A stretch of DNA of 64,000 nt. Origin: Takakia lepidozioides (Eukaryota; Streptophyta; Takakiopsida; Takakiales; Takakiaceae). A program made the translations under genes and the position numbers. The stretch is taken from NCBI GenBank assembly GCA_030704615.1, contig CM060734.1, positions 15,810,001 to 15,874,000 on the forward strand, written 5' to 3'. Below, one piece after another: positions 12,181 through 24,762 of the stretch (positions within the stretch are counted from its first letter, which is position 1; each line of letters starts with the position of its first letter). The notes beneath the pieces were generated by a model. That model was not told where the DNA came from, ran no database searches, and saw only the letters and a list, made by a program, of their open reading frames with translations.

Positions 12181-12668
12181 GATGACATGGCACTGTCCGT
12201 CATCTGCCACGTCACCATTAACATGCGCCGCCTATAACCGTGGATGGTCCTATGACCGTGGAATTAATGCAGGGAATCTTGCCTAAATAGAATCAAGACG
12301 AGCATTGAGGCCTACAATTGCAGCATCCAACATTGTGCAATTACAAATGTTTGTTTCACTTTTACAATTACGAGGACGACAAAATGTCCTCACAAAGTGT
12401 GCGCCATAAAGGCTGCCACGGGAAGACCTTCCTCCCTCCTCAAATAACAATGAGAGTTAGGATCATCTTCAAAAGATGATTGTAGTGCATAGCGACAGCA
12501 AGACATGTAGACTTCGAACGGTGTAATGACAAATGTGCACTACCTAAAAGTTATCACTCAGAGCTCACTCCATATAGTTGGAGGCCATATCATTGCACAG
12601 CCGACGAATTGATGTGAAATACACATTTCAAATCATGGTCATCCACATACCGCATTACATAGTTCATG
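12181..12668. other. No gene seen
   Basis: AT-leaning sequence between the palindromic stretch and the end of MULE copy 3. I found no convincing ORF, RNA gene or repeat. It is probably the 3' flank of the copy 3 element. Confidence 0.4.
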
Positions 12669-14101
12669 CTACCCATGTGTTGTATCCCGCTGCAAAAGAG
12701 TATCGACCTCGTTGAAACTCATAGTGGCCTGGTGAATGAAGTTGTCACGTTTGGGATCGCAAACCATCCTCCTCAAAAATATGAAATACAAATGTTTGCA
12801 GGGTATGAATTTACCTCTCTTGCCCAAACTGGTTATAGCATATTCACAAAATCAGGACATGTGCAATTGGGGAAATTGGAAACCGTGATGTCGTAGGTCC
12901 TGTCATGAATAGCAGATGTGGAAGTGATGATTGTGAATACCCGACCATATCCTGGATCGGGTACTTCCGTGGTGCTTCCAACACGAGCTTGGAGCATTCT
13001 TGCGGACTCCACTTTGCCAAAGTGTTCAGCGGTTGGAGGGAAACGCCGAACGAGCTTTCCATCTTGTTTGGTTGGCCACAAGTTAGGATTTGCCGGGGGG
13101 ACCCGGGAGGACGCAGAAGTAGTAGCACATGCATGGAGTTGGGGTTGTCTCACAAGGGAAAAACCTGCCTCCTCCAGCATTTCAATCTCCTGAAAGCTAA
13201 GTTGTGTTCCCACCTTCACGGGCCAAAAGGTTGGAGGAGTTGGCTTCATCACTACGGAAGGACGCATAGTTCCATGCACACATCTGGCACAATCATCTGC
13301 GCAGAACCAGAACTTGTGGTTCTTGGCTTCTGGTTGACCGTATGGACGCATCAAGCCCGTGAAAGTCGGAGCAGGAGTTCGGGCACCACCTCTGGATATA
13401 GATGAAGTGCACTTCTCGAAATTAGTTGCCATGATCGCTGTACATTTCACACGAGACCCTACACTTGTGCATTCTATGTGCCAAACGTGGTCGGGGCATG
13501 CGGACTCAAGCACATCAAGGGGGTTGTTTCTCTCCTGCACCATTTCAGTGGCACTGTTTGATGCTAGAGCTTGCCGTCGTGTTGGAGGTTCCTCCACAAT
13601 GGAGGTTCCGGACATGGAGCTGTCATGCAGGGGAACACGAGGCTTCGAGAAGTTATCACGGTCTGCCCTGTGGGAATCTGAATCCGAACCAGGTGGAGTG
13701 TTCAATTTCCTCTTACAGGAGCCGAATCTCTCCTCCCCTTCAAGATGTGGAACTCTAGAAACAAGTGGCGTTCCCTGGGCATACATGCTCACCGCCCGTG
13801 CTATCTTGATTGGATCCCCAGATCTGTTTGCAGCACGCAACATCAACTCCCATTTGTCCGGACCCTTGCCACCAACCCCACCTCGTAAGAAATCACGGTA
13901 TCGGGTTTGTTGTTGCAAGGCACGTATCAAATCATCTGTTGTTGCCACATACAAATCCCGACCTCGTTTCCCAGACTGCGACATGTTCCAGAACAATTGC
14001 AAATCCATTGTCAAGGACTTCCTGGGAGAACGGTACTGGTTTGTCGTCAGAGAAGAACTCCGCTTCAGAGGAAGCCATTTTCCTTCCTCGCGTACGTTTG
14101 T
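12669..14101 (-). pseudogene. Diverged MULE-family protein, copy 3: C-terminal half with SWIM finger
   Basis: Homologous to the C-terminal exons of copies 1 and 2: TRYRDFLRGG matches CRYNEFLKGK, and FWPVKVGTQLSFQE matches VWPVAPGCSLSQE. It has an acidic linker, a Cys-rich stretch (KFWFCADDCARC) and then a SWIM zinc finger, NCTCPDFVNML with CKH following at about 12760. The CxC...CxH set is complete once a 1-bp shift plus TAA stop near 12832 is allowed for. The open frame runs from about 14101, with no transposase core upstream, so the catalytic part has been lost. A possible ATG near 14083 starts another frame (MASSEAEFFSDD). Sequence divergence shows it belongs to a different subfamily from copies 1 and 2. 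SWIM domains are typical DNA-binding modules of MULE transposases. Confidence 0.65.
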
Positions 14102-14882
14102 ACCTTGCTATCGCAGATCTAGTGTAAATCGGTTTACTGATGTTTCCAGAACACAGTTGAAGAATGAGCAGAGAATATGGCGGAGGAAGCTCAGATAACG
14201 ACTGTGCATATTATGTTATTCTTTCCAGATATGCAGCCGTCCATTTTAATTACTTCTTCTTGTGGGCCCAGTGGTCAGAGTATCCCTAGGTGCAGTGTCG
14301 GCAGCTGTAAAACCGTTAACCAGAACCTCATCAATAAACCCAAAAACAAAGCCGACTTCCTGGAAGCATGCCACAGGATCTGAGAATGGGATTGCAGATT
14401 AAGTAAATGTATCTATATACTACTACCAATGATCATGCGCACCTGGAAAGTTCCAAATGTGAAACGAATGTGGGGTTTGGCTAACAAGGATGACCGTGTA
14501 TGATATTCCAATTTGTCATCAATCTCTCGTTCATTTACATTTATTTGTGTAAGACTGCGCCAAAATTTATGGGATTCGCTGTTATTTTTAAATATTGAAA
14601 CCGTTCTAATAAAGAACACGCCGTTTTTTTTGGGCGACACACGTCAGACATCCATAACTGAATACGAATAGCTATACACCAATTGCTGGCATGTGCACTA
14701 ATAAGGGAACGACTATGTGTAACGGTCACGCGGGGGGGAATCTGATGCTTCTAGAGACACGCAAGAACGCAGGCAATCCCGCAAGAAATCGGGAGTCACT
14801 GCGTTTTTCTACTTTTCGCGCTTAGAGGGAGAGTGGTAGTCAAGCTGGAGAGGGTTCCTTCTAGAATACGAAAGAGAAGAAT
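14102..14882. other. No gene seen
   Basis: AT-rich sequence between the diverged MULE pseudogene and the first inverted 3.2-kb unit. No ORF with a recognisable product, no RNA gene and no clear repeat. Confidence 0.4.
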
Positions 14883-17800
14883 ATGGGTTGTAACCTGATT
14901 ATAAGTCAGTTTTCTGGTATGATACCAGTCTGAACTTTGGCACCATATTAGTGGGGTTTTCAACCTGATTGTAAATCAGTTTTCTGGCATGATACCAGTC
15001 TGAGCTTCGGGTGCATTTTGATATGGTGCTGGAGTACCATCTCCAGACCTTATAAGGCTATCCAATGATGCTTGAGATAGGCCTTCTTATGCTGATTTAA
15101 CACGGTAAGTACCAAGCGATACTTTTTGAACATTGAGGTCAGAGTTCTAAATTTAAAACAGCCCTGGTTACACTGTTCTAACTTGGAGATTACCAAGCAG
15201 CTGGCGTGATGGGCTTTTCAGATTACATAACACCTGTTTTAAGGTTGCGAACCATCCTTTGAATTTGAAACAGGTTCAGTTTTACTATGTTAACTTGGAA
15301 AGTACCAAGCTGTACTTGACTTGGAAGAATACCAAGCAGTGGTCTTGTTGGGCTTTTTCAAAATACATAGGGGCTGGTTTAACTTATCAAACTAGCCTTT
15401 TGGAATACCCTTTGAGCTGGTGTTGTCTATAAAGTTCTGATTATGCTCATTGTAGCACTCCACTCTGATTGAGTTTTGGTGATCGATGATTGGAAAACCA
15501 GATCCAGACCTTTGTGCATTCATGGAACATAGACATAGCATGTTGGCTGGTCTACATTATCAGGCTGGGCTCTTGGAATTGCAACACCTGCAACTCATTC
15601 TCAAAGGCTCAAGTGTTTATGTTGATCTGGTATGTACCAAAGGTGGTGTTTGTCCCGATTGTTTTATAAGAAAAACAAGACTCCTTCAATGATGAATGAC
15701 ATCTGAATCTAGGGCGATGGTTGTCTTGGAAATCCCACCCTCCCACCTTAATTTTTTTTTTCATGTGTTTTCAGGAAGATGACACGAGTTTTTATCAGGT
15801 AAGATACTGCCTATGGAAGGTGAAGTTAGATAGTGCCTTGTTATGAGGCTGATTTGTCGTTGATTTGACAAAGACCTTGTTTGGTCTTGTCCATGTCCCG
15901 ACAAGACATAGTATCTTCCCTCTCTATTCTTGACCAGTGTACTCAGTGGTTTCTGTACACTCTCTCTCTCTCACCTGCCATTTTCCAGTTTTCCTACTAT
16001 GATGTACTAACACCTTTAATGGAAAGCCATGGGGTATCAGCCCCCTATACCTCCATAACAATAGCGTGGAGCAACAAATCCCTCATAAGGTATGATGATC
16101 CTCTCCGACAAAAATTTGTTGGCGGATTGGACAACGAGAGAAAGGCATTGCTGATATTACTTGAAGAACATCTATGGGTTTCTTGCATACTGATATTATG
16201 AGCTAGGCCCGGGTAAAACAGACTGTTAGAGTATGTGTGTACACCTTCTACATGATCCGGTCAATGCACATTACTCCTGTTAACTGGTAACCTGTAGTTG
16301 ATGCCTTATGTCAGCATTAGATCCCTCATGATGAAAAGCCTTACCTACTCGTGGGCTTTAATACTTCTCCTGGATGTGGGTTTGCTCTTTATAGCACCAC
16401 TAAAAAAATGCCCAGGTGTAACGTGATATGTCCTTTTTCATACCTTAAGGAAATCTGGTTTTAAAACCATAAAGCTGGCTGATATGGTGAAAAAGATGGG
16501 CAGCAGATTGCTGCCAATGTTTTTAATCACATGTTCATGTTGTGAATCACGGGCAGTAGACTACTGCCACTGGCTGAAGAACACAAGATCTTATTCATAC
16601 CTTTGGAAAAACGGTTCTAACCATAAAGTTGGCTGATATGGTGGAAAAATGTGCAGTAATTTATTGGCATCGGTTGAAGAACACCTGTAATTTATGAACT
16701 CTTTCGTGCCCAGCTATATGAATGTTTTGTCCATATAATTTTCTCTTGACTTGGGAAGCAGAGACTGTAGCTTTTTAACCAAAGATAAAACTACATCGCA
16801 CGGAGATTCTTCCTTGGTCTCTACTTCTTTACAAGAGCTTGTTGACAAGATAAGAGGTAAGACGGAAAACGCATGACTCTATATTCTCGCCAAGTTTGAT
16901 TTATGCTATGCCAATGTTCACTCGTGATCTGAGGGCAGAGAGAATGTAGACCTTTTATCTTTTTGGTATTCAAGTCCAAGGACAGAACTACATTGTAGAA
17001 GGAGAGCCTTATGAGAATGGGTCCGGTATGCACTCCCTTACGGGGTGAGTGCATACCACACTCACTCCATAAGGGACTGCCATACCAGGGGTTGGATGGT
17101 GGGCGCCCCCTCTCTCCCTCTCTCCAATTATCTGTTTGGGATTAACAATTATTTTCCTAAGCCTACCTGGTTTGGAAATACCTTCTTTCTAATCCCTAAT
17201 GGAATATGTTTTGAATTTCATCCATACCGGATGAAAAATATGCCAGGTATAATCCCTGACTGGATGAATTATTGTCTCGAGCCTTACCACTAAGGATGTA
17301 GCCTGCAATTTTTCATCCATGACGGATTACATCCATCCTGGATGCTACCCTGACGGATGTAAACCTAAGAGGATGTAACTCTAATGAAGTGCAAACATTT
17401 CATCCCAGTGGATGAAATCGCGGGATGGTTTGCTAACCGCCTCTCTGCCCTAAGCACGACACGATACTCGTGCTTGTTTTCTCTGGAGGATGGCGATGGC
17501 GGCTGAGCTGAGTGCTCCAGCATCACGATGCGCGTGCATTTTGTTTTTTCTTGCGCGATGGCGGCAGACTCTTCCATTTCCCGCACTGGCAAATGACCTA
17601 CTGCTGTGTTTGCCTGCAATCTTTCTTATTCGTGAAGCAGCGGCGCTCATAAGGTGATGGGGGAAGTATCATGCACTTTGTAAAATATGCAATTTGTCCT
17701 CAAGTATCCCAATTTGTTGCATTCTGCTGTGATCTCTTGAGATTCAAGTGTTGAATGCCGCAGCGTCCCACTCCACAAACGATTAAAGTTCTTTGTGGTG

Positions 17801-18085
17801 TCGCATCTATGTTTTACTTTTGATCAATTTGCTCACTGTAGAATGCATGTTGGACATGGATAGCAACTGTGAAGACCTGCTACTCACCTCGTGCATCCTC
17901 ACTGACACACATCTTGATGTGGTGGTTTTTGGGACGGGCACAGGTGAGGGTCTTCACTGGATGTGTATTTTTTCAGTTTACAGATGATCAAAGGACTTGG
18001 CGATGGTGACGATTGACGCTACATACTGCTTCAGTGGGGCATCTGATACGATTCGGCCTCTCAACCTTAATCCTTTTTGGTTTTT
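14883..18085 (-). repeat. 3.2-kb unit, copy C (inverted)
   Basis: Reverse complement of the unit seen at 4401-10217. It begins at ATGGGTTGT, the same point at which copy D begins, so C is one full 3203-bp period. Exon-like blocks now read on the plus strand: 15502-15629, 15775-15798 and 15989-16089 (frame intact), and near the far end 17842-17943, which pairs with the downstream blocks in copy D. Confidence 0.9.
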
Positions 18086-19291
18086 ATGGGTTGTGACCTG
18101 ATTATAAGTCAGTTTTCTGGTATGATACCAGTCTGAACTTTGGCACCATATTAGTGGGGTTTTCAACCTGATTGTAAATCAGTTTTCTGGCATGATACCA
18201 GTCTGAGCTTCGGGTGCATTTTGATTTGGTGCTGGAGTACCATCTCCAAACCTTATAAGGCTATCCAATGATGCTTGAGATAGGCCTTCTTATGCTGATT
18301 TAACACGGTAAGTACCAAGCGATACTTTTTGAACATTGAGGTCAGAGTTCTAAATTTAAAACAGCCCTGGTTACACTGTTCTAACTTGGAGATTACCAAG
18401 CAGCTGGCGTGATGGGCTTTTCAGATTACATAACACCTGTTTTAAGGTTGCGAACCATCCTTTGAATTTGAAACAGGTTCAGTTTTACTATGTTAACTTG
18501 GAAAGTACCAAGCTGTACTTGACTTGGAAGAATACCAAGCAGTGGTCTTGTTGGGCTTTTTCAAAATACATAGGGGCTGGTTTAACTTATCAAACTAGCC
18601 TTTTGGAATACCCTTTGAGTTGGTGTTGTCTATAAAGTTCTGATTATGCTCATTGTAGCACTCCACTCTGATTGAGTTTTGGAGATCGATGATTGGAAAA
18701 CCAGATCCAGACCTTTGTGCATTCATGGAACATAGACATAGCATGCTGGCTGGTCTACATTATCAGGCTGGGCTCTTGGAATTGCAACACCTGCAACTCA
18801 TTCTCAAAGGCTCAAGTGTTTATGTTGATCTGGTATGTACCAAAGGTGGTGTTTGTCCCGATTGTTTTATAAGAAAAACAAGACTCCTTCAATGATGAAT
18901 GACATCTGAATCTAGGGCGATGGTTGTCTTGGAAATCCCACCCTCCCACCTTAATTTTTTTTTCATGTGTTTTCAGGAAGATGACACGAGTTTTTATCAG
19001 GTAAGATACTGCCTATGGAAGGTGAAGTTAGATAGTGCCTTGTTATGAGGCTGATTTGTCGTTGATTTGACAAAGACCTTGTTTGGTCTTGTCCATGTCC
19101 CGACAAGACATAGTATCTTCCCTCTCTATTCTTGACCAGTGTACTCAGTGGTTTTTGTACACACTCTCACTCTCTCACTTGCCATTTTCTAGTTTTCTTA
19201 CTGATGTACTAACACCTTTAATGGAAAGCCATGGGGTATCAGCCCCCTATACCTCCATAACAATAGCGTGGAGCAACAAATCCCTCATAAG
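17842..19291 (+). other. Exon-like series spanning units C and D
   Basis: Same four blocks as in unit A, here on the plus strand: 17842-17943, 18705-18832, 18977-19000 and 19193-19291. The first splice joins a phase-1 end (ACA G) to AT, giving Asp in the frame of the next block, and the next two joins are phase 0. This agreement argues for real former exons. The fourth block carries the 2-bp deletion shared with unit B and is frameshifted. Product unknown. Confidence 0.35.
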
Positions 19292-20405
19292 GTATGATGA
19301 TCCTCTCCGACAAAAATTTGTTGGCGGATTGGACAACGAGAGAAAGGCATTGCTGATATTACTTGAAGAACATCTATGGGTTTCTTGCATACTGATATTA
19401 TGAGCTAGGCCCGGGTAAAACAGCCTGTTAGAGTATGTGTGTACACCTTCTACATGATCCGGTCAATGCACATTACTCCTATTAACTGGTAACTTGTAGT
19501 TGATGCCTTATGTCAGCATCAGATCCCTTATGATGAAAAGCCTTCCCTACTCGTGGGCTTTAATACTTCTCCTGGATGTGGGTTTGCTCTTTATAGCACC
19601 ACTAAAAAAATGCCCAGGTGTAACGTGATATGTCCTTTTTCATACCTTAAGGAAATCTGGTTTTAAAACCATAAAGCTGGCTGATATGGTGAAAAAGATG
19701 GGCAGCAGATTGCTGCCAATGTTTTTAATCACATGTTCATGTTGTGAATCACGGGCAGTAGACTACTGCCACTGGCTGAAGAACACAAGATCTTATTCAT
19801 ACCTTTGGAAAAACGGTTCTAACCATAAAGTTGGCTGATATGGTGGAAAAATGTGCAGTAATTTATTGGCATCGGTTGAAGAACACCTGTAATTTATGAA
19901 CTCTTTCGTGCCCAGCTATATGAATGTTTTGTCCATATAATTTTCTCTTGACTTGGGAAGCAGAGACTGTAGCTTTTTAACCAAAGATAAAACTACATCG
20001 CACGGAGATTCTTCCTTGGTCTCTACTTCTTTACAAGAGCTTGTTGACAAGATAAGAGGTAAGACGGAAAACGCATGACTCTATATTCTCGCCAAGTTTG
20101 ATTTATGCTATGCCAATGTTCACTCGTGATCTGAGGGCAGAGAGAATGTAGACCTTTTATCTTTTTGGTATTCAAGTCCAAGGACAGAACTACATTGTAG
20201 AGGGAGAGCCTTATGAGAATGGGTCCGGTATGCACTCCCTTACGGGGTGAGTGCATACCACACTCACTCCATAAGTGACTGCCATACCAGGGGTTGGATG
20301 GTGGGCGCCCCCTCTCTCCCTCTCTCCAATTATCTGTTTGGGATTAACAATTATTTTCCTAAGCCTACCTGGTTTGGAAATACCTTCTTTCTAATCCCTA
20401 ATGGA
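18086..20405 (-). repeat. 3.2-kb unit, copy D (inverted, truncated)
   Basis: Head-to-tail with C. It stops at 20405 inside the stretch corresponding to 17201-17205 of C. A 35-bp filler and a jump into a forward copy (E) follow. It shares the 2-bp deletion of copy B. Confidence 0.9.
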
Positions 20406-20448
20406 AGAGGGAAGATACTATGTCTTGTCGGGACATGGACGATGGTGC
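20406..20448. other. Templated filler at the D/E inversion junction
   Basis: Positions 20406-20440 repeat a stretch found in each unit in front of the GA tract (5300-5335 in A, about 20624-20658 in E). Eight further bases follow before unit E proper starts at 20449. A short copied patch at an inversion point is typical of template-switching repair. Confidence 0.65.
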
Positions 20449-21944
20449 TATGAGGGATTTGTTGCTCCACACTATTGTTATGGAGGTATAGGGGGCTGAT
20501 ACCCCATGGCTTTCCATTAAAGGTGTTAGTACATCATAGTAAGAAAACTGGAAAATGGCAGGTGAGAGAGAGAGAGAGAGAGAGAGTGTACAGAAACCAC
20601 TGAGTACACTAGTCAAGAATAGAGAGGGAAGATACTATGTCTTGTCGGGACATGGACAAGACCAAACAAGGTCTTTGTCAAATCAACGACAAATCAGCCT
20701 CATAACAAGGCACTATCTAACTTCACCTTCCATAGGCAGTATCTTACCTGATAAAAACTCGTGTCATCTTCCTAAAAACACATGAAAAAAAAAAATAGGG
20801 TGGGAGGGTGGGATTTCCAAGACAACCATCGCCCTAGATTCAGATGTCATTCATCATTGAAGGAGTCTTGTTTTTCTTATAAAACAATCGGGACAAACAC
20901 CACCTTTGGTACATACCAGATCAACATAAACACTCGAGCCTTTGAGAATGAGTTGCAGGTGTTGCAATTCCAAGAGCCCAGCCTGATAATGTAGACCAGC
21001 CAGCATGCTATGTCTATGTTCCATGAATGCACAAAGGTCTGGATCTGGTTTTCCAATCATCGATCTCCAAAACTCAATCAGAGTGGAGTGCTACAATGAG
21101 CATAATCAGAACTTTATAGACAACACCAGCTTAAAGGGTATTCCAAAAGGCTAGTTTGATAAGTTAAACCAGCCCCTATGTATTTTGAAAAAGCCCAACA
21201 AGACCACTACTTGGTATTCTTCCAAGTCAAGTACAGCTTGGTACTTTCCAAGTTAACATAGTAAAACTGAACCTGTTTCAAATTCAAAGGATGATTCGCA
21301 ACCTTAAAACAGGTGTTATGTAATCTGAAAAGCCCATCACGCCAGCTGCTTGGTAATCTCCAAGTTAGAACAGTGTAACCAGGGCTGTTTTAAATTTAGA
21401 ACTCTGACCTCAATGTTCAAAAAGTATCGCTTGGTACTTACCGTGTTAAATCAGCATAAGAAGGCCTATCTCAAGCATCATTGGATAGCCTTATAAGGTC
21501 CGGAGATGGTACTCCAGCACCATATCAAAATACACCCGAAGCTCAGACTGGTATCATGCCAGAAAACTGATTTACAATCAGGTTGAAAACCCCACTAATA
21601 TGGTGCCAAAGTTCAGACTGGTATCATACCAGAAAACTGACTTATAATCAGGTCACAACCCATAAAAACCAAAAAGGATTAAGGTTGAGAGGCCGAATCG
21701 TATCAGATGCCCCACCGAAGCAGTATGTAGCGTCAATTGTCACCATCGCCAAGTCCTTTGATCATCTGCAAACTGAAAAAATACACATCCAGTGAAGACC
21801 CTCACCTGTGCCCGTCCCAAAAACCACCACATCAAGATGTGTGTCAGTGAGGATGCACGAGGTGAGTAGCAGGTCTTCACAGTTGCTATCCATGTCCAAC
21901 ATGCATTCTACAGTGAGCAAATTGATCAAAAGTAAAACATAGAT
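20449..21944 (+). repeat. 3.2-kb unit, copy E (forward, partial)
   Basis: Matches unit A from about 5139 to about 6612. Exon-like blocks on the minus strand lie at 21907-21806, 21044-20917, 20771-20748 and the truncated fourth block near 20550-20450, which has lost its donor site. The copy ends at 21944, directly against a Ty3 fragment. Confidence 0.85.
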
Positions 21945-22230
21945 AAGAGTATGACTTTCAGGTTGTGCATGGACCGGGTTTGGTCAATCGAGATGCGGAT
22001 GGGTTGAGTCGCAATTGGGCACCATCTCCTCGTCCGTCTCACCATGCCACCGAGCTCCAGTGTCATCCTGCTGGCTCGTGCAAGTCTCTAGGACCAGGAT
22101 TGTATGAATGCGAGTCTGATGCGGAGTGCATCGCCTGGTTGTTTGGAGAAAACCGAGGCAAGGAGGTGATGGTACCCTCGGTAGCAACCGATGCACTTCC
22201 AGAGTTCGAATTACTGACCTCCCTTGGTCC
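21945..22230 (+). pseudogene. Ty3/gypsy RNase H tail fragment
   Basis: Encodes EYDFQVVHGPGLVNRDADGL followed by SRN, the typical end of a Ty3 RNase H domain, then about 60 residues of the spacer that normally precedes integrase, ending at LTSLGP. The first bases match the corresponding place in the large Ty3 element (32866 onward). At about 22226 it meets an integrase fragment running the other way. Confidence 0.7.
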
Positions 22231-22875
22231 GTGAGTACCTCAGCTGGAGCACCAAATCGGCTAAGTACACAATCCAAGAATGCATACGCCGCTCCCTCAC
22301 TAGCTTTATCAGGCAATGGAACCAACTCTATCCACTTGGAAAAGTGCTCCACCATCACCAACACGTACTTGTTGTGGCGCATGGTCAAATGGCAACGGCC
22401 CTGCGAAGTCAAGACTCCACCTGTAGCCCAATCCCATGATTGGAAGAGGGTGCAATTGTGGTGTAGGGGCGTTGAATGAAGCACACACCTTGTCACACAC
22501 CATGCACCTAGCTACAAATTGTTGCACCTCTGTGTGCATACCACGCCACCAATACTGCCCCTGCAGTAAACTGTGAGTGCGTCGCACCCCAAAATGCCCC
22601 AACTCCTCATGGGCATGCCGCACTAACCGTGCCCGCTGGGTTAGGTGAGGCACAATCCTCACTCGACCATCCTCCCACACTCGGAGCAGGTGTGTCCCCT
22701 CCCACTTGAACTTCTTGGCTCGTTGTAGGATCCGATCCCTCTCCTTGGCAGTCACAGTGGCTGCCGTGCCCCCAGTGCGGAGATAGTCCAACACAGCTGA
22801 ATCCTCATGTATATCTTTGGCGCCACCTTGCTCATTGTTGGCCTCAGGGTCCTCAGACATTCGGTCTACAGTCAT
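22226..22875 (-). pseudogene. Ty3/gypsy integrase fragment (same family as the DNMT-bearing element)
   Basis: Minus-strand reading gives an H2C2 zinc domain (RHAHEELGHFGVRRTHSLL, later ARCMVCDKVC) and the start of the catalytic core (SLDFAGPLP, then VLTDQGR). It closely matches the integrase at 33147-33884. A frameshift falls near 22400, since the core continues in another frame (MRHNKYVLVMVEHFSKWIEL). It stops at the second catalytic Asp region, where it collides head-to-head with the RNase H fragment. Only two of the three DDE residues are present, so it is dead. Confidence 0.75.
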
Positions 22876-24357
22876 CCCTGTTGTAGGTCCAACCTAGTCT
22901 TCCGCTGCCAAGATACACAGAAATGCAGTTGTAGAATTAGAATTTGTTTGATATGGCATAAGCTATTAAAGCTATGACCATCCAATTGCCAAGTAGAAGA
23001 CTTCATACATCTTCGTTACTAATCACGTGTTGTGAGTTTCTTTTCTTCTTCACCAAGTGAAGAACCACAGGTGCAGGAATGGGAACAATGGGTTGGCTAA
23101 TATATGCACTCTTGTTCAATGCACACTGTCGATCATCATTTGTTTTTTTTTATCACAGAATCTATCTGTGTCTGCTCAAAGCATATCTCGAGAAAAAGTA
23201 AATGTTTGTTGTATCAAGCATTCTGCAGTATACTGATGCTCCCTGCATGGAGCACAACGACTTCCCGCACGGGGATTCTAAACCTTAAACCTTTTGTCAT
23301 TTTCACCTTACCCCGCTGTAGCATTCCTCGTAGAGAGAGAAAAGTCAGAAGCAGTGAGGGGGTAAAAGGTGATTTGTAGAGCAGTGGTTGCTCCTCCCCT
23401 CACATGAGTGAAGGGCGTTAGGCACAGGAAAACCCAGAAGGGCGTGTGACCTCTTCAGATAGAATGTTACATTGTTCCAGAGTATGGTCCTCTGAGGTGC
23501 AGAATGGATCCAATCGTTTCTTAGGTCAAGAATTTCATCATGAGCTCTGCGAAATCCATGAGAGGTCCCTGCGAGTCATGAACCAAGTTAGATTGTAGTT
23601 AGAAATGGTGCGTTTATTTCATGGGTAGGGTCCTCGGGTATCCAATTTTTTCTGTTGTTATGGGAGCCAAGAATTAGGACTCCCAGAAGCATCCTATTTA
23701 GGAGCTTCTAGACCCTTCCGGATTCGAGTCGAGGTCGTAGTTTGCAGTGAGCGATTTACCATGAGCTGTGCACATCCATGAGAGGTCCCTGCAAGCCATG
23801 TCAAGTAGGGTAGAACCAAAGTCCTTCCAAGGCTATTTTAGAGTAGAATCATCAATTTGCACCGTGCATATCTCTCTTACATCATCTAGGGGATTCGAAC
23901 CCAATCCGGTGGGGGAGAATGGCGGGGTTTTGAAGTATTTTTTATCTGGGAACTCCAACTCTCTCCGAAGAGGGCGAGCTGGGTGGTTTTGAAACATTTT
24001 TTTGGCTTTTGCTTTTATTTCCTCCTCTCTCCCGGAAGACTCGAACTCTCTCCGAGGAGGAAGAGTCCGAGGGGAATTATTCTTATCTTTACTCAAGATA
24101 GTCGTTGACTCCAAGGGATATCAAGGATACCCTAGTAGGGGGATTTTTACGAACCAGAGATCTTGGATTCTCTTACACTCGGGACGAGTGTCCCCATTGG
24201 TCGCCATATATGTAGATGCATATATTGGTACACTTTTCTTTTCAGATCGTTTTTGATCATAAGACAAGCGGTTTCGGCATTGTACTGCCAAAACAGCCTA
24301 CAGGTTAGTTTGTTATTTGTCTGGAAATCGTTGGTAAAGCACGTAGGAAATTAGACA
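22876..24357. other. No gene seen; short imperfect direct repeat
   Basis: No coherent ORF. Two related stretches of about 50 bases, both containing CATGAGAGGTCCCTGC, lie near 23540-23590 and 23763-23815. A motif AACTCTCTCCGA recurs near 23953 and 24043. The layout suggests an old LTR or untranslated region, but no PBS or terminal duplication confirms it. Confidence 0.35.
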
Positions 24358-24762
24358 GTGTCTGCGACAACCATGGAGTGGAACTCTGGCGTCAAGATGA
24401 CCGTAGGAAGCTGCATCGACAGCAGATCGGGCTGCCAATTCGATACCAGAAACGACAAGTTAATCCTGTTCAAACAATACAGGACGACTGTTCCAGTCCT
24501 AGATTGCGATCTCTTTTTTCTCCCGCCTTTCAAGTCCAATAGGAACACACGGCGAGGAGTTTGGCAATTGGTGGAAGCGACATGTATAGCGATGAAATAT
24601 TGCAACAAAGCAATTGGCCGCATCGGAATGACAGTAGGTCAAGACGACTTCAAACGGCAAAGCGTGGGCTTGTTAGCGGTGTGGGACAACTGGAGGGGAC
24701 TCTGGACAACCTATGACTCAGTGGCAGGGTCAAGGATCTCAGAGCCATCACCAGGGATTTGA
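24358..24762 (+). CDS. Unrecognised 134-aa ORF
   Basis: Open from ATG to TGA with no stop in 134 codons. Composition looks protein-like (mixed hydrophobic and charged residues, five Cys, several Trp), and the frame contains AIGRIGMTVGQDDFKR. No motif is recognisable. Non-coding flanks and the lack of splice signals or a polyadenylation signal leave open that it is a chance ORF or a piece of a mobile element. Confidence 0.2.
   Translation: MSATTMEWNSGVKMTVGSCIDSRSGCQFDTRNDKLILFKQYRTTVPVLDCDLFFLPPFKSNRNTRRGVWQLVEATCIAMKYCNKAIGRIGMTVGQDDFKRQSVGLLAVWDNWRGLWTTYDSVAGSRISEPSPGI

Noticed and set aside
17842-17943. Reading LTDTHLDVVVFGTGT as the first exon of a Rab escort protein
   Set aside because: Only about ten residues resemble it, and the following exon blocks do not continue that protein.
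23886-23900. GGTTCGAATCC on the minus strand as a pol III B box
   Set aside because: No A box at a suitable distance and no cloverleaf; probably chance.
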